The position numbers and the translations under genes were made by a program. Positions 54,217 through 64,000 of a stretch of DNA of 64,000 nucleotides are shown here, piece by piece; position 1 is the first letter of the stretch, and each line of letters opens with the position of its first letter. The stretch covers positions 1-64,000 of the forward strand of contig NZ_LZSQ01000106.1 in the NCBI RefSeq assembly GCF_001665535.1, given 5' to 3'. The notes beneath the pieces are model-generated. The model did no database searches and had not been told where the DNA came from. It saw nothing but the letters and a program-made list of their open reading frames with translations. This stretch comes from Mycobacterium sp. 852002-51961_SCH5331710. GTDB taxonomy: Bacteria; Actinomycetota; Actinomycetes; Mycobacteriales; Mycobacteriaceae.

Positions 54217-55242
54217 ATGCGGCAACTGATGTTCGAAGAGGCTGGTAAATACGTGTGGCGGGAGGCGCCCGAGATTCAGCTGACGGGTCCGGGCCAGGCT
54301 CTTGTTCGACCGTTGGCCGTGGCGTGCTGCGACCTCGACGTCGCCGTGGTGGCCGGTAGGTTGCCGATGCCGCCGGGTCACGCGGTGGGGCACGAGGGCG
54401 TCGCCGAGGTGGTGGCGGTCGGTGAGGACGTGCGTGGGGTGAAGGTCGGCGACCGGGTCATCGTGCCGTTCCAGATCAGCTGCGGAGAGTGCAGCGCTTG
54501 CCTGCGGGGTGCGACCGGATCCTGCTCGGCGCTGCCGTTGATGGCGATGTATGGGATGGCGCCGCTCGCGGGACTCGACGGCGGCGGGTTCATGGCCGAT
54601 GTCGTGCTGGTGCCATACGCCGACGCGATGCTGGCGCGGTTGCCCGAGGGGGCGGATCCGGTTGGCGTTGCTTCGATGTCGGACAACATTCCGGATGGTT
54701 GGCGCGGCGTCGGCCCTTACGTCGACGAATTGGTGGCGCTTGCGCCGGCCGACCGACGGGTGCTGGTCGTTGGTCGGCTGTCGATCGGCCTGTACGCGGC
54801 GGCGACGGCGGCCGTGGCGGGTATGCACGTCGACTATGTGGACACCGACCCGCAGCGGCTCGCGGTGGCTGAGAAGTTGGGTGCGGTCGTGCATGACCGA
54901 GAGAGGCCCGACAAGAGCGCCGATCCGTATCCGGTGACGGTGCACACGTCAGCGGATCCGGGGCTGCTGGCGGCGGCTTTACGGGCGACGTGGCCGGATG
55001 GGGTGTGCACCGACACCGGCATCTACGCCCAGGGCTCGGTGGAGATGCCACTGCTGCCGATGTACACGCGCGGGGTCCGGTTCGTCACCGGGCGGGTGAA
55101 CGCGCGGGCGGTGATGCCGAAAGTGCTGGAACTGTTTGCCGGACAAGACCTTTCGCCGGTCGTCGAGCGTGTCGTGCCGTGGGAGGAAGCGCCAGAAGCG
55201 TGGGCGGCGATGCGAGGCAAGACGGTGTTCAGCCGGGTGTAG
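54217..55242 (+). CDS. Zinc-type alcohol dehydrogenase-like oxidoreductase
   Basis: A 341-aa medium-chain dehydrogenase. The catalytic-zinc region reads [19 protein letters not shown], and a structural-zinc-type Cys cluster [15 protein letters not shown] follows. The nucleotide-binding part ([19 protein letters not shown]) lacks the usual GxGxxG glycine pattern, so cofactor binding may be unusual. Substrate unknown; in TetR pairs of this kind it is often a small aldehyde or xenobiotic. AGAAGGG lies 8-14 nt before the ATG. It is convergent with the DUF385 gene, 1 bp apart. Confidence 0.82.
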   Translation: MRQLMFEEAGKYVWREAPEIQLTGPGQALVRPLAVACCDLDVAVVAGRLPMPPGHAVGHEGVAEVVAVGEDVRGVKVGDRVIVPFQISCGECSACLRGATGSCSALPLMAMYGMAPLAGLDGGGFMADVVLVPYADAMLARLPEGADPVGVASMSDNIPDGWRGVGPYVDELVALAPADRRVLVVGRLSIGLYAAATAAVAGMHVDYVDTDPQRLAVAEKLGAVVHDRERPDKSADPYPVTVHTSADPGLLAAALRATWPDGVCTDTGIYAQGSVEMPLLPMYTRGVRFVTGRVNARAVMPKVLELFAGQDLSPVVERVVPWEEAPEAWAAMRGKTVFSRV

Positions 55243-55243
55243 C

Positions 55244-55654
55244 TCAGGCGATGTCGGCGACGAAAATGCCCATCTTCTTGGCCTGAACGCGGGCCATGAA
55301 AGGCAGGCCTTCCGCGTTGCCACCCGCCGGCACGATCCGCGGATTGACGATGTGGACCGTGCGCGAGCCGTAGAGCAGGTCGGCCTCGCCGGCGGCGAGC
55401 ACATTCTTCACCCAGTCGGTCTTGCCGTGGCCGAGTGCGATCGCTGCGGTATCGCCCTTGCGGTAGACAGTGACAATCGTCTCGTACGGCTTTCCGGACT
55501 TTCGGCCGCGGTGTTTGATCTTTGTCATACCGGGCATCAGCCGGGAAATCGGCTTGATCAACTTGTTCAGGTATCTGACCTGCAGATTTTCGAACCACGG
55601 CGGGAACACCATCGGCACGCCGGGTGCATTGTTCGGGTGCTCGCTGGCTCGCAT
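55244..55654 (-). CDS. Deazaflavin (F420)-dependent nitroreductase-family protein
   Basis: A 136-aa DUF385-type protein, distinct from the one at 30689. The core reads [35 protein letters not shown] and the C-terminal [16 protein letters not shown]. The pattern G(R/A)KSG...P followed by W-KN-L binds F420 in characterised members. GGAGGC lies just before the ATG. It is divergent from hisD and convergent with the dehydrogenase. The substrate is unknown. Confidence 0.82.
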   Translation of the reverse strand: MRASEHPNNAPGVPMVFPPWFENLQVRYLNKLIKPISRLMPGMTKIKHRGRKSGKPYETIVTVYRKGDTAAIALGHGKTDWVKNVLAAGEADLLYGSRTVHIVNPRIVPAGGNAEGLPFMARVQAKKMGIFVADIA

Positions 55655-55690
55655 GGCGCCTCCATAACCGATTTGGTCTGCTCTGGGAGA

Positions 55691-58768
<3,078 letters not shown>

Positions 58769-58772
<4 letters not shown>

Positions 58773-59389
58773 CAAATCAAGTCGTCATCCTGGACTACGG
58801 TTCGGGCAATCTGCGCTCGGCGCAGCGCGCGCTGGAGCGCGTCGGCGCCGATGTCACGGTCACACCCGACGCCGACGCGGCGATGAACGCCGACGGCCTC
58901 GTGGTGCCCGGCGTCGGCGCGTTCGAGGCGTGCATGGCCGGGTTGCGCAAGATCGATGGTCCGAAGCTGATCGCCGACCGGGTCGCCGCCGGTCGTCCCG
59001 TTCTGGGCGTATGCGTCGGCATGCAGATCCTGTTCTCCCGCGGCGTGGAGTTCGGCGTCGAGACCACCGGTTGCGGCCAGTGGCCGGGCGCCGTCGTGCG
59101 CCTTGACGCGCCGGTGATCCCGCACATGGGCTGGAACGTGGTCGACGCCCCCGAAGGCAGCACATTGTTCGCAAGCATGGAGCCGGGCACCCGCTTCTAC
59201 TTCGTGCACTCGTACGCCGCCCAGCAGTGGGAGGGCAGCCCCACCGCCAAGCTGACATGGGCCACCCACCACGTGCCGTTCCTCGCCGCCGTCGAGGACG
59301 GTCCGCTGTCGGCGACGCAATTCCACCCCGAGAAAAGCGGCGACGCCGGTGCCGCATTACTCGCCAACTGGGTTAGGGCATTAGGTTGA
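58769..59389 (+). CDS. hisH: Imidazole glycerol phosphate synthase, glutamine amidotransferase subunit
   Basis: Delivers ammonia from glutamine to HisF. It is 206 aa with the nucleophile cysteine in [13 protein letters not shown] and the H/E pair in [10 protein letters not shown]. The N-terminus [10 protein letters not shown] is typical. GTG start overlapping the hisB stop. hisA follows 38 bp later. Confidence 0.96.
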
Positions 59390-59427
59390 CCACCGATGAG
59401 CGCCGGCGCGAAGAGGAGACCACCACA

Positions 59428-60168
59428 GTGTCGGAACGACTGATTCTTCTTCCCGCCGTCGACGTGGTCGAGGGCCGCGCTGTGCGCCTGGTGCAGGGCC
59501 AGGCCGGCAGCGAGACCGAATACGGATCCGCGTTGGATGCCGCGCTGACGTGGCAACGCGACGGCGCCGAGTGGATCCACCTCGTCGACCTCGACGCCGC
59601 GTTCGGCCGGGGCAGCAACCGCGAACTGCTGGCCGAGGTGGTCGGCAAGCTCGACGTCGCTGTCGAACTGTCCGGCGGTATCCGCGACGACGATTCGCTG
59701 TCGGCGGCGCTCGCGACCGGTTGCGCGCGGGTGAACCTCGGCACCGCAGCGCTGGAGAATCCGCAGTGGTGCGCGAAGGTCGTCGCCGAACACGGTGAGA
59801 AGGTGGCCGTCGGACTGGACGTGAAGATCGTCGACGGAGATCACCGCCTCCGCGGTCGCGGTTGGGAGACCGATGGCGGTGACCTCTGGGAAGTGCTCGA
59901 ACGGCTTGACAGAGAAGGTTGTTCTCGCTTCGTCGTCACCGACGTCACCAAGGACGGCACGCTCAACGGACCGAACCTCGAACTGCTGTCGAAAGTCACC
60001 GACCGCACCGACGCCCCGGTGATCGCATCCGGAGGTGTGTCGAGCCTCGACGACCTACGAGCCATCGCCACGCTGACCGACCGTGGCGTGGAGGGAGCGA
60101 TTGTCGGAAAAGCGCTGTACGCAGGGCGATTCACGCTGCCTGAAGCGCTGGCCGCGGTGGAGCGGTAA
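59428..60168 (+). CDS. hisA: ProFAR isomerase HisA/PriA
   Basis: A TIM-barrel isomerase of 246 aa. In Actinobacteria lacking trpF this enzyme (PriA) serves both histidine and tryptophan synthesis; no trpF is seen in this window, and sequence closeness to M. tuberculosis PriA supports the dual role. Catalytic aspartates are D12 in [15 protein letters not shown] and the one in [12 protein letters not shown] chose the GTG at 59428, 9 nt after GAGGAG, over the long frame from 59386, because it gives the family length (245 in M. tuberculosis). It overlaps impA by one base. Confidence 0.93.
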   Translation: MSERLILLPAVDVVEGRAVRLVQGQAGSETEYGSALDAALTWQRDGAEWIHLVDLDAAFGRGSNRELLAEVVGKLDVAVELSGGIRDDDSLSAALATGCARVNLGTAALENPQWCAKVVAEHGEKVAVGLDVKIVDGDHRLRGRGWETDGGDLWEVLERLDREGCSRFVVTDVTKDGTLNGPNLELLSKVTDRTDAPVIASGGVSSLDDLRAIATLTDRGVEGAIVGKALYAGRFTLPEALAAVER

Positions 60169-60983
60169 TGGCGCTGGACGCGGCCGACCTCGACGCCCTG
60201 GTCGCTGAGGCCGCGCAAATCCTCGACGACGCGTCGACCCCGTTCATCGACGGACACCGCGCGGACTCCGCCGTGCAGAAGAAGGGTGACGACTTCGCCA
60301 CCGAGGTCGATCTGGCCATCGAACGCCAGGTCGTCGAGGCGCTGACCGCCAGAACCGGGATCGAGGTGCACGGCGAGGAATTCGGCGGCGCGGACCTGAA
60401 GTCGCCACTGGTGTGGGTGCTCGACCCGATAGACGGCACGTTCAACTACGCCGCGGGCTCACCGATGGCCGCGATCCTGCTCGGGCTGGTGCGCGACGGT
60501 GAGCCGGTCGCCGGACTCACCTGGGTTCCCTTCACCAAGGAGCGCTTCACCGCCGTAGTGGGAGGACCCCTGCGCTACAACGGTGTCGAGCAACCGCAAC
60601 TGGAGCCGGCGGAGCTCTCTGATTCGATGGTCGGGGTCAGCACGTTCAACGTCGAATCCCGCGGCAAGGTGCCGGGACGCTACCGACTCGCCGTCATCGA
60701 AACCCTGAGCCGCAAGTGTTCCCGCATGCGCATGCACGGCGCCACAGGTATCGATCTGGCCTATACGTCGGCGGCAATCCTCGGTGGCGCAATCAGTTTC
60801 AGCGGCCACGTATGGGACCACGCCGCCGGGGTGGCGTTGATCCGCGCGGCGGGTGGCATCGTGACCGATCTCGCGGGCAACGACTGGACCGTGGACTGCC
60901 CGTCTGCGCTCGCCGGTGTCCCCGGCGTGCACGGGGAATTGCTCGACCTGCTTGCCTCGGTTGGCGATCTCAAGGACTTCTGA
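60168..60983 (+). CDS. impA: Inositol monophosphatase-family phosphatase
   Basis: A 271-aa Mg2+-dependent phosphatase of the IMPase family, in the position of Rv1604 (impA). Metal ligands are in HGEEFGG and [14 protein letters not shown], and the late [15 protein letters not shown] block is present. Its place inside the his operon, where no other phosphatase is encoded, makes histidinol phosphate a possible substrate as well as inositol phosphate. The ATG shares its A with the hisA TAA, and its stop shares a base with hisF. Confidence 0.9.
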   Translation: MALDAADLDALVAEAAQILDDASTPFIDGHRADSAVQKKGDDFATEVDLAIERQVVEALTARTGIEVHGEEFGGADLKSPLVWVLDPIDGTFNYAAGSPMAAILLGLVRDGEPVAGLTWVPFTKERFTAVVGGPLRYNGVEQPQLEPAELSDSMVGVSTFNVESRGKVPGRYRLAVIETLSRKCSRMRMHGATGIDLAYTSAAILGGAISFSGHVWDHAAGVALIRAAGGIVTDLAGNDWTVDCPSALAGVPGVHGELLDLLASVGDLKDF

Positions 60984-61765
60984 TGGACGTGAAGGACCTC
61001 GCCGTACGGGTCATCCCGTGCCTGGACGTCGACGACGGCCGGGTCGTCAAGGGCGTCAACTTCGAAAACCTGCGCGATGCGGGTGATCCCGTGGAGCTCG
61101 CCGCGGCCTACGACGCCGAGGGCGCCGACGAACTGACATTCCTCGACGTGACGGCCTCGTCGTCGGGACGAGCCACCATGCTCGAGGTGGTCAAGCGCAC
61201 GGCCGAGCAGGTGTTCATCCCGTTGACGGTCGGCGGCGGGGTGCGTTCGGTGGCCGATGTGGACGTGCTGCTTCGGGCGGGGGCGGACAAGGTGGCGGTC
61301 AACACCGCGGCGATCGCCCGCCCGGAACTGCTTGCGGAATTGTCTCGGCAGTTCGGCTCGCAGTGCATCGTGCTGTCGGTCGACGCCCGCACGGTGCCGG
61401 CGGATCAGGAGCCCACGCCGTCGGGGTGGGAGGTCACGACGCACGGCGGGCGCCGGGGCACCGGGTTCGACGCCGTCGAATGGGCAACGCGGGGAGCCGA
61501 ACTCGGCGTCGGCGAGATCCTGTTGAACTCGATGGACTTCGACGGCACCAAGGCCGGTTTCGATCTGCCGATGATTGCGGCGGTGCGCGGCGCCGTCAAC
61601 GTCCCAGTAATAGCCAGCGGCGGCGCTGGGGCACCCGAACATTTCGCCCCCGCTATCGCTGCCGGGGCGGACGCCGTGCTGGCCGCCAGCGTGTTCCACT
61701 TCCGTGAGCTGACGATCGCGCAGGTGAAGGAGGCCATGGCGGCCGAAGGGATAACCGTCCGATGA
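60983..61765 (+). CDS. hisF: Imidazole glycerol phosphate synthase, cyclase subunit
   Basis: Forms IGP and AICAR from PRFAR with ammonia from HisH. It is 260 aa with [18 protein letters not shown], carrying the catalytic aspartate, and [16 protein letters not shown], carrying the second. The ATG at 60983 overlaps the impA stop (TGATG); the frame upstream is a shadow of impA. The end overlaps hisI by 4 bp. Confidence 0.96.
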   Translation: MDVKDLAVRVIPCLDVDDGRVVKGVNFENLRDAGDPVELAAAYDAEGADELTFLDVTASSSGRATMLEVVKRTAEQVFIPLTVGGGVRSVADVDVLLRAGADKVAVNTAAIARPELLAELSRQFGSQCIVLSVDARTVPADQEPTPSGWEVTTHGGRRGTGFDAVEWATRGAELGVGEILLNSMDFDGTKAGFDLPMIAAVRGAVNVPVIASGGAGAPEHFAPAIAAGADAVLAASVFHFRELTIAQVKEAMAAEGITVR

Positions 61766-62112
61766 CACTCGATTCCGACATCGCGTCGCGACTCAAGCGC
61801 GACGCCAACGGGTTGGTCACCGCCGTGGTGCAGGAGCGCGGCACCGGCCAGGTGCTGATGGTGGCGTGGATGGACGATCTGGCGCTGGCCCGCACGCTTG
61901 AAACCCGTCGCGGAACCTACTATTCGCGGTCGCGGCAACAGCACTGGGTCAAAGGGGAGACCTCGGGCCACACACAGTACGTCCACTCGGTGCGCCTGGA
62001 CTGTGACGGCGACACCGTGCTGCTGGAGGTCGATCAGGTCGACGGCGCCTGCCACACCGGCGATCACAGTTGCTTCGATGCGGATGTGCTGCTCGCGCCG
62101 GAGAACGGCTGA
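61762..62112 (+). CDS. hisI: Phosphoribosyl-AMP cyclohydrolase
   Basis: Zinc and magnesium enzyme that opens the ring of phosphoribosyl-AMP. It is 116 aa with [26 protein letters not shown]-type core, W-KGETSGH, the D-x-D-x-D metal region [14 protein letters not shown] and the zinc cysteines in [11 protein letters not shown]. It is the free-standing form without HisE. Last gene of the his operon; the convergent ABC ATPase ends 3 bp away. Confidence 0.94.
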   Translation: MTLDSDIASRLKRDANGLVTAVVQERGTGQVLMVAWMDDLALARTLETRRGTYYSRSRQQHWVKGETSGHTQYVHSVRLDCDGDTVLLEVDQVDGACHTGDHSCFDADVLLAPENG

Positions 62113-62115
62113 GTT

Positions 62116-62916
62116 CTACAGGTCGATGATGCGGGTTGCTTTCGCACGCGCAGTCCACCGGCCTTCGTCGTAGCCGACGACCACGGGATGGGCGAACGCG
62201 GCGCTGACGTTGTCCGTCGTCACTGTGTCTCGCGCCGGTCCGATGGCGGTCGTCCGCCCCTCGGCGATCAGCAGCGCGTGCGTCGTCGTGGTCGGCAACT
62301 CTTCGAGATGATGGGTGACCAGGATCGACGCGACGTCGGGATGGGTCTCGTCGAGCGAGTCGATGGTTTCCAGAAGCTGTTCGCGCGCAGCCACATCCAA
62401 ACCCGTGGTGGGTTCGTCGAGCAGCAGCAGCTTCGGTTCGGAGACCAGGGCGCGGGCGATCAACGTCCGCCCCCGCTCACCCTGCGACAACGTCGGCCAC
62501 ACGTCAGCTGCCTTGTGCGACAATCCGACCGCATCGATCATCGCGTCCACCCGGGTGCGTTCGTCCGCGCTCGGCGTCCACCGCATCGGGGTGTCGATGG
62601 TGCCCGTGATGCCGGTCGACACCACCTCGCGTACCGACAGCGAATACTGCAGTCGGTGCCGCGGGTTGACGTGACCAATGGAGCGGCGCAGGCGCGCCAG
62701 GTCCACCCGGCCCATCTGCTCACCCAGAATGCGCACGGTGCCCGTCGTCGGGAACTGCATCGCGGCGCAGAAGCCGAGAAGAGTGCTCTTGCCCGCTCCG
62801 TTGGGTCCGAGCAGCGCCCAGTGCTCGCCGGCGTGAACGGTCAGCGAGATGCCGTCGAGAATCTGCTTGCCGTTCCGGCGGAACGTGACATCGGCGAGTT
62901 CGAGGACCGGCGTCAT
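62116..62916 (-). CDS. ABC transporter ATP-binding protein
   Basis: A 266-aa ABC ATPase with Walker A GPNGAGKST, signature LSQGERGR, Walker B LLLLDEPTTGLD and the switch histidine in LVTHHLEELP. It resembles iron/molybdenum-type import ATPases, but no membrane or binding subunit is encoded beside it, so the partner and the substrate are unknown. It overlaps the peroxiredoxin gene by 4 bp (ATGA) and is translated after it. M. tuberculosis has chaA (Rv1607) near this point instead. Confidence 0.85.
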   Translation of the reverse strand: MTPVLELADVTFRRNGKQILDGISLTVHAGEHWALLGPNGAGKSTLLGFCAAMQFPTTGTVRILGEQMGRVDLARLRRSIGHVNPRHRLQYSLSVREVVSTGITGTIDTPMRWTPSADERTRVDAMIDAVGLSHKAADVWPTLSQGERGRTLIARALVSEPKLLLLDEPTTGLDVAAREQLLETIDSLDETHPDVASILVTHHLEELPTTTTHALLIAEGRTTAIGPARDTVTTDNVSAAFAHPVVVGYDEGRWTARAKATRIIDL

Positions 62917-63377
62917 GCCGACTGGCGTTGCCGCAACACTTCCAAGGCCTTGTCGGCGTGGCTGTCCATGCTGATCTCCGACGCGATCACGGCCAAAACG
63001 GTGCGATCCGTGTCGATCACGAACGTGGTCCTCTTGACCGGCATGAACTTGCCCAGCAGGCCTCGCTTCACGCCGAACTGCGTGGCGACCGCCCCGTCGG
63101 CGTCCGACAGCAGCGGGTAGTCGAACCGCTCCTTGTCGGCGAACTGTGCCTGCTTGTCGACCGCGTCGGTGCTGATCCCGACGCGGCGCGCGCCGACCGC
63201 GGCGAACTCCGCGGCCAGGTCACGAAAGTGGCAGGCCTCCTTGGTGCAACCCGGCGTCATTGCGGCGGGGTAGAAGAACAGCACGATCGGGCCATCGGCG
63301 AGCAGCTCGCTGAGGCTCCGCACCTTGCCCCTCTGGTCCGGCAATTCGAACTCGGCAACTCGGTCACCCGTCTTCAT
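62913..63377 (-). CDS. bcpB: Thiol peroxidase, BCP/AhpE-type peroxiredoxin (BcpB-like)
   Basis: Reduces hydrogen peroxide and organic peroxides. It is 154 aa with peroxidatic C44 in AAMTPGCTKEACHF and a possible resolving C49 five residues later, as in BCP proteins. MPVKRTTFVID and the final helix match the family and Rv1608c. I chose the ATG at 63377; a GTG at 63386 would add three residues. The ABC ATPase gene is coupled downstream. Confidence 0.92.
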   Translation of the reverse strand: MKTGDRVAEFELPDQRGKVRSLSELLADGPIVLFFYPAAMTPGCTKEACHFRDLAAEFAAVGARRVGISTDAVDKQAQFADKERFDYPLLSDADGAVATQFGVKRGLLGKFMPVKRTTFVIDTDRTVLAVIASEISMDSHADKALEVLRQRQSA

Positions 63378-63448
63378 GAGCGTCACGCTACGCCGCGAAC
63401 CTGAAAAGCGTTGGTGTGGGACGCGGTTACCGTGAGAACCTCATCTCG

Positions 63449-64000
63449 ATGGTGGATCTCGACGCGTTCGTCGCCGACGGTTACGTGAAGATCGACGCCG
63501 CGGCGCCCCGCCGTGTCGCCGATGCGGCGCGCGCGGCGTTGTGGCAACAGCTGGGGCTGGCGCCCGACGGACCGGAGAGATGGGTCGAACCCGTCCGCTG
63601 GGCCGGCGACATGACCGGTGCCGGCCCGTTCGGTGAGCTCATACGAAGCCCGAAACTCGCTGCGGCGCTGGATCGCATCTGCGGTCAAGGCGGTTGGTCA
63701 CCGAGCCTCGCCTTGGGAAACATCCCCGTCCGATTTCCCGTATCGCCGCCGAATGACGACCGCGGCTGGCACATCGACGCCAACACGCCCGAGGCCGACG
63801 GGGGATGGGCGGTCACCGGTCGCCCCCATACCGTCCTGCTGCTCACCCTGCTGTCCGACGTGGGCCCCGACGACGCTCCCACGCGGATCAGGGTCGGCTC
63901 CCACCGCGACGTGGCCCGCGTACTGGGACCCGAGCCGCTCGGCCTCGCCGAGATGGGCCGGCTCGTCGACGACGCCAGCGCGGCGCGTCCCGTGGCGCTC
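63449..64000 (+). CDS. Phytanoyl-CoA dioxygenase-family protein, 3' end outside window
   Basis: 184 codons of a 2-oxoglutarate/Fe(II)-dependent dioxygenase of the PhyH type, open to the right edge. The iron ligands are visible as H-x-D in RGWHIDANTPEAD (about residues 111-113) and probably the histidine in RVGSHRDV (about 151). The N-terminus MVDLDAFVADGYVKID is typical of the family. It is divergent from the peroxiredoxin gene. In M. tuberculosis trpE follows bcpB, so this gene is an addition. The substrate is unknown. Confidence 0.85.
   Translation, partial: MVDLDAFVADGYVKIDAAAPRRVADAARAALWQQLGLAPDGPERWVEPVRWAGDMTGAGPFGELIRSPKLAAALDRICGQGGWSPSLALGNIPVRFPVSPPNDDRGWHIDANTPEADGGWAVTGRPHTVLLLTLLSDVGPDDAPTRIRVGSHRDVARVLGPEPLGLAEMGRLVDDASAARPVAL

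Overview
The window is a GC-rich (about two thirds G+C), gene-dense piece of a mycobacterial chromosome, most likely a fast-growing Mycobacterium/Mycolicibacterium. The order fabG1-inhA-hemH, mutA-mutB-meaB, ileS-dinB-lspA, dnaE1-ilvA-treZYX, bioA-F-D-B, nadA-B-C and hisD-C-B-H-A-impA-F-I follows the M. tuberculosis H37Rv Rv1481-Rv1608c stretch. Many local differences show it is not an M. tuberculosis complex strain. About 63 protein genes are called. No rRNA, tRNA, CRISPR array, insertion sequence or prophage was seen.

Layout. 1-1670: a broken and a complete VWA membrane protein gene. 1731-4344: fabG1-inhA-hemH (mycolic acid elongation and haem). 4341-7699: a Rv1486c-like protein, NfeD, an SPFH protein and a TVP38-type membrane protein. 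7787-14188: methylmalonyl-CoA mutase (mutAB), its G-protein chaperone meaB and a LipL-like esterase. 14205-16139: an accessory patch with an HTH regulator, a seven-helix membrane protein and an orphan condensation-domain lobe. 16170-19555: a T-box riboswitch and ileS. 19581-22496: a ferritin-like/S4 pair, dinB, a secreted protein and a short remnant of ansA. 22540-25608: lspA, a pseudouridine synthase, rarD and a TetR regulator. 25698-32436: dnaE1, small genes and ilvA. 32584-40931: treZ, treY, treX and an O-acyltransferase in one overlapping operon. 40955-47519: the biotin genes. 47476-53584: a lipase and the NAD genes. 53586-55654: a TetR-controlled dehydrogenase. 55691-62112: the his operon. 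62116-64000: an ABC ATPase, a peroxiredoxin and a partial dioxygenase gene.

Regulation can be read at several points. Two TGAAC-N3-GTTCA sites mark a BioQ biotin regulon. A GTTTTCGA-N7-TCGAAAAC palindrome lies between nrtR and nadABC. A perfect 10-bp-arm palindrome lies between a TetR gene and a zinc-type dehydrogenase. A translational T-box with an AUC specifier precedes ileS. At about a dozen genes a TANNNT -10 box sits 6-8 nt upstream of the start codon. This indicates leaderless transcripts, and it was used to choose starts.

The most interesting points are: an S4 RNA-binding protein coupled to a diiron ferritin-like protein; the HTH/seven-helix/condensation-lobe patch with its own inverted repeats; LigT-like and MmcQ-like genes inside the biotin operons; the ansA stub; and the poor fit between the sequestered Shine-Dalgarno sequence and the ileS start. 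A 76-bp repeat at the left edge breaks the first gene and may be an assembly artefact.
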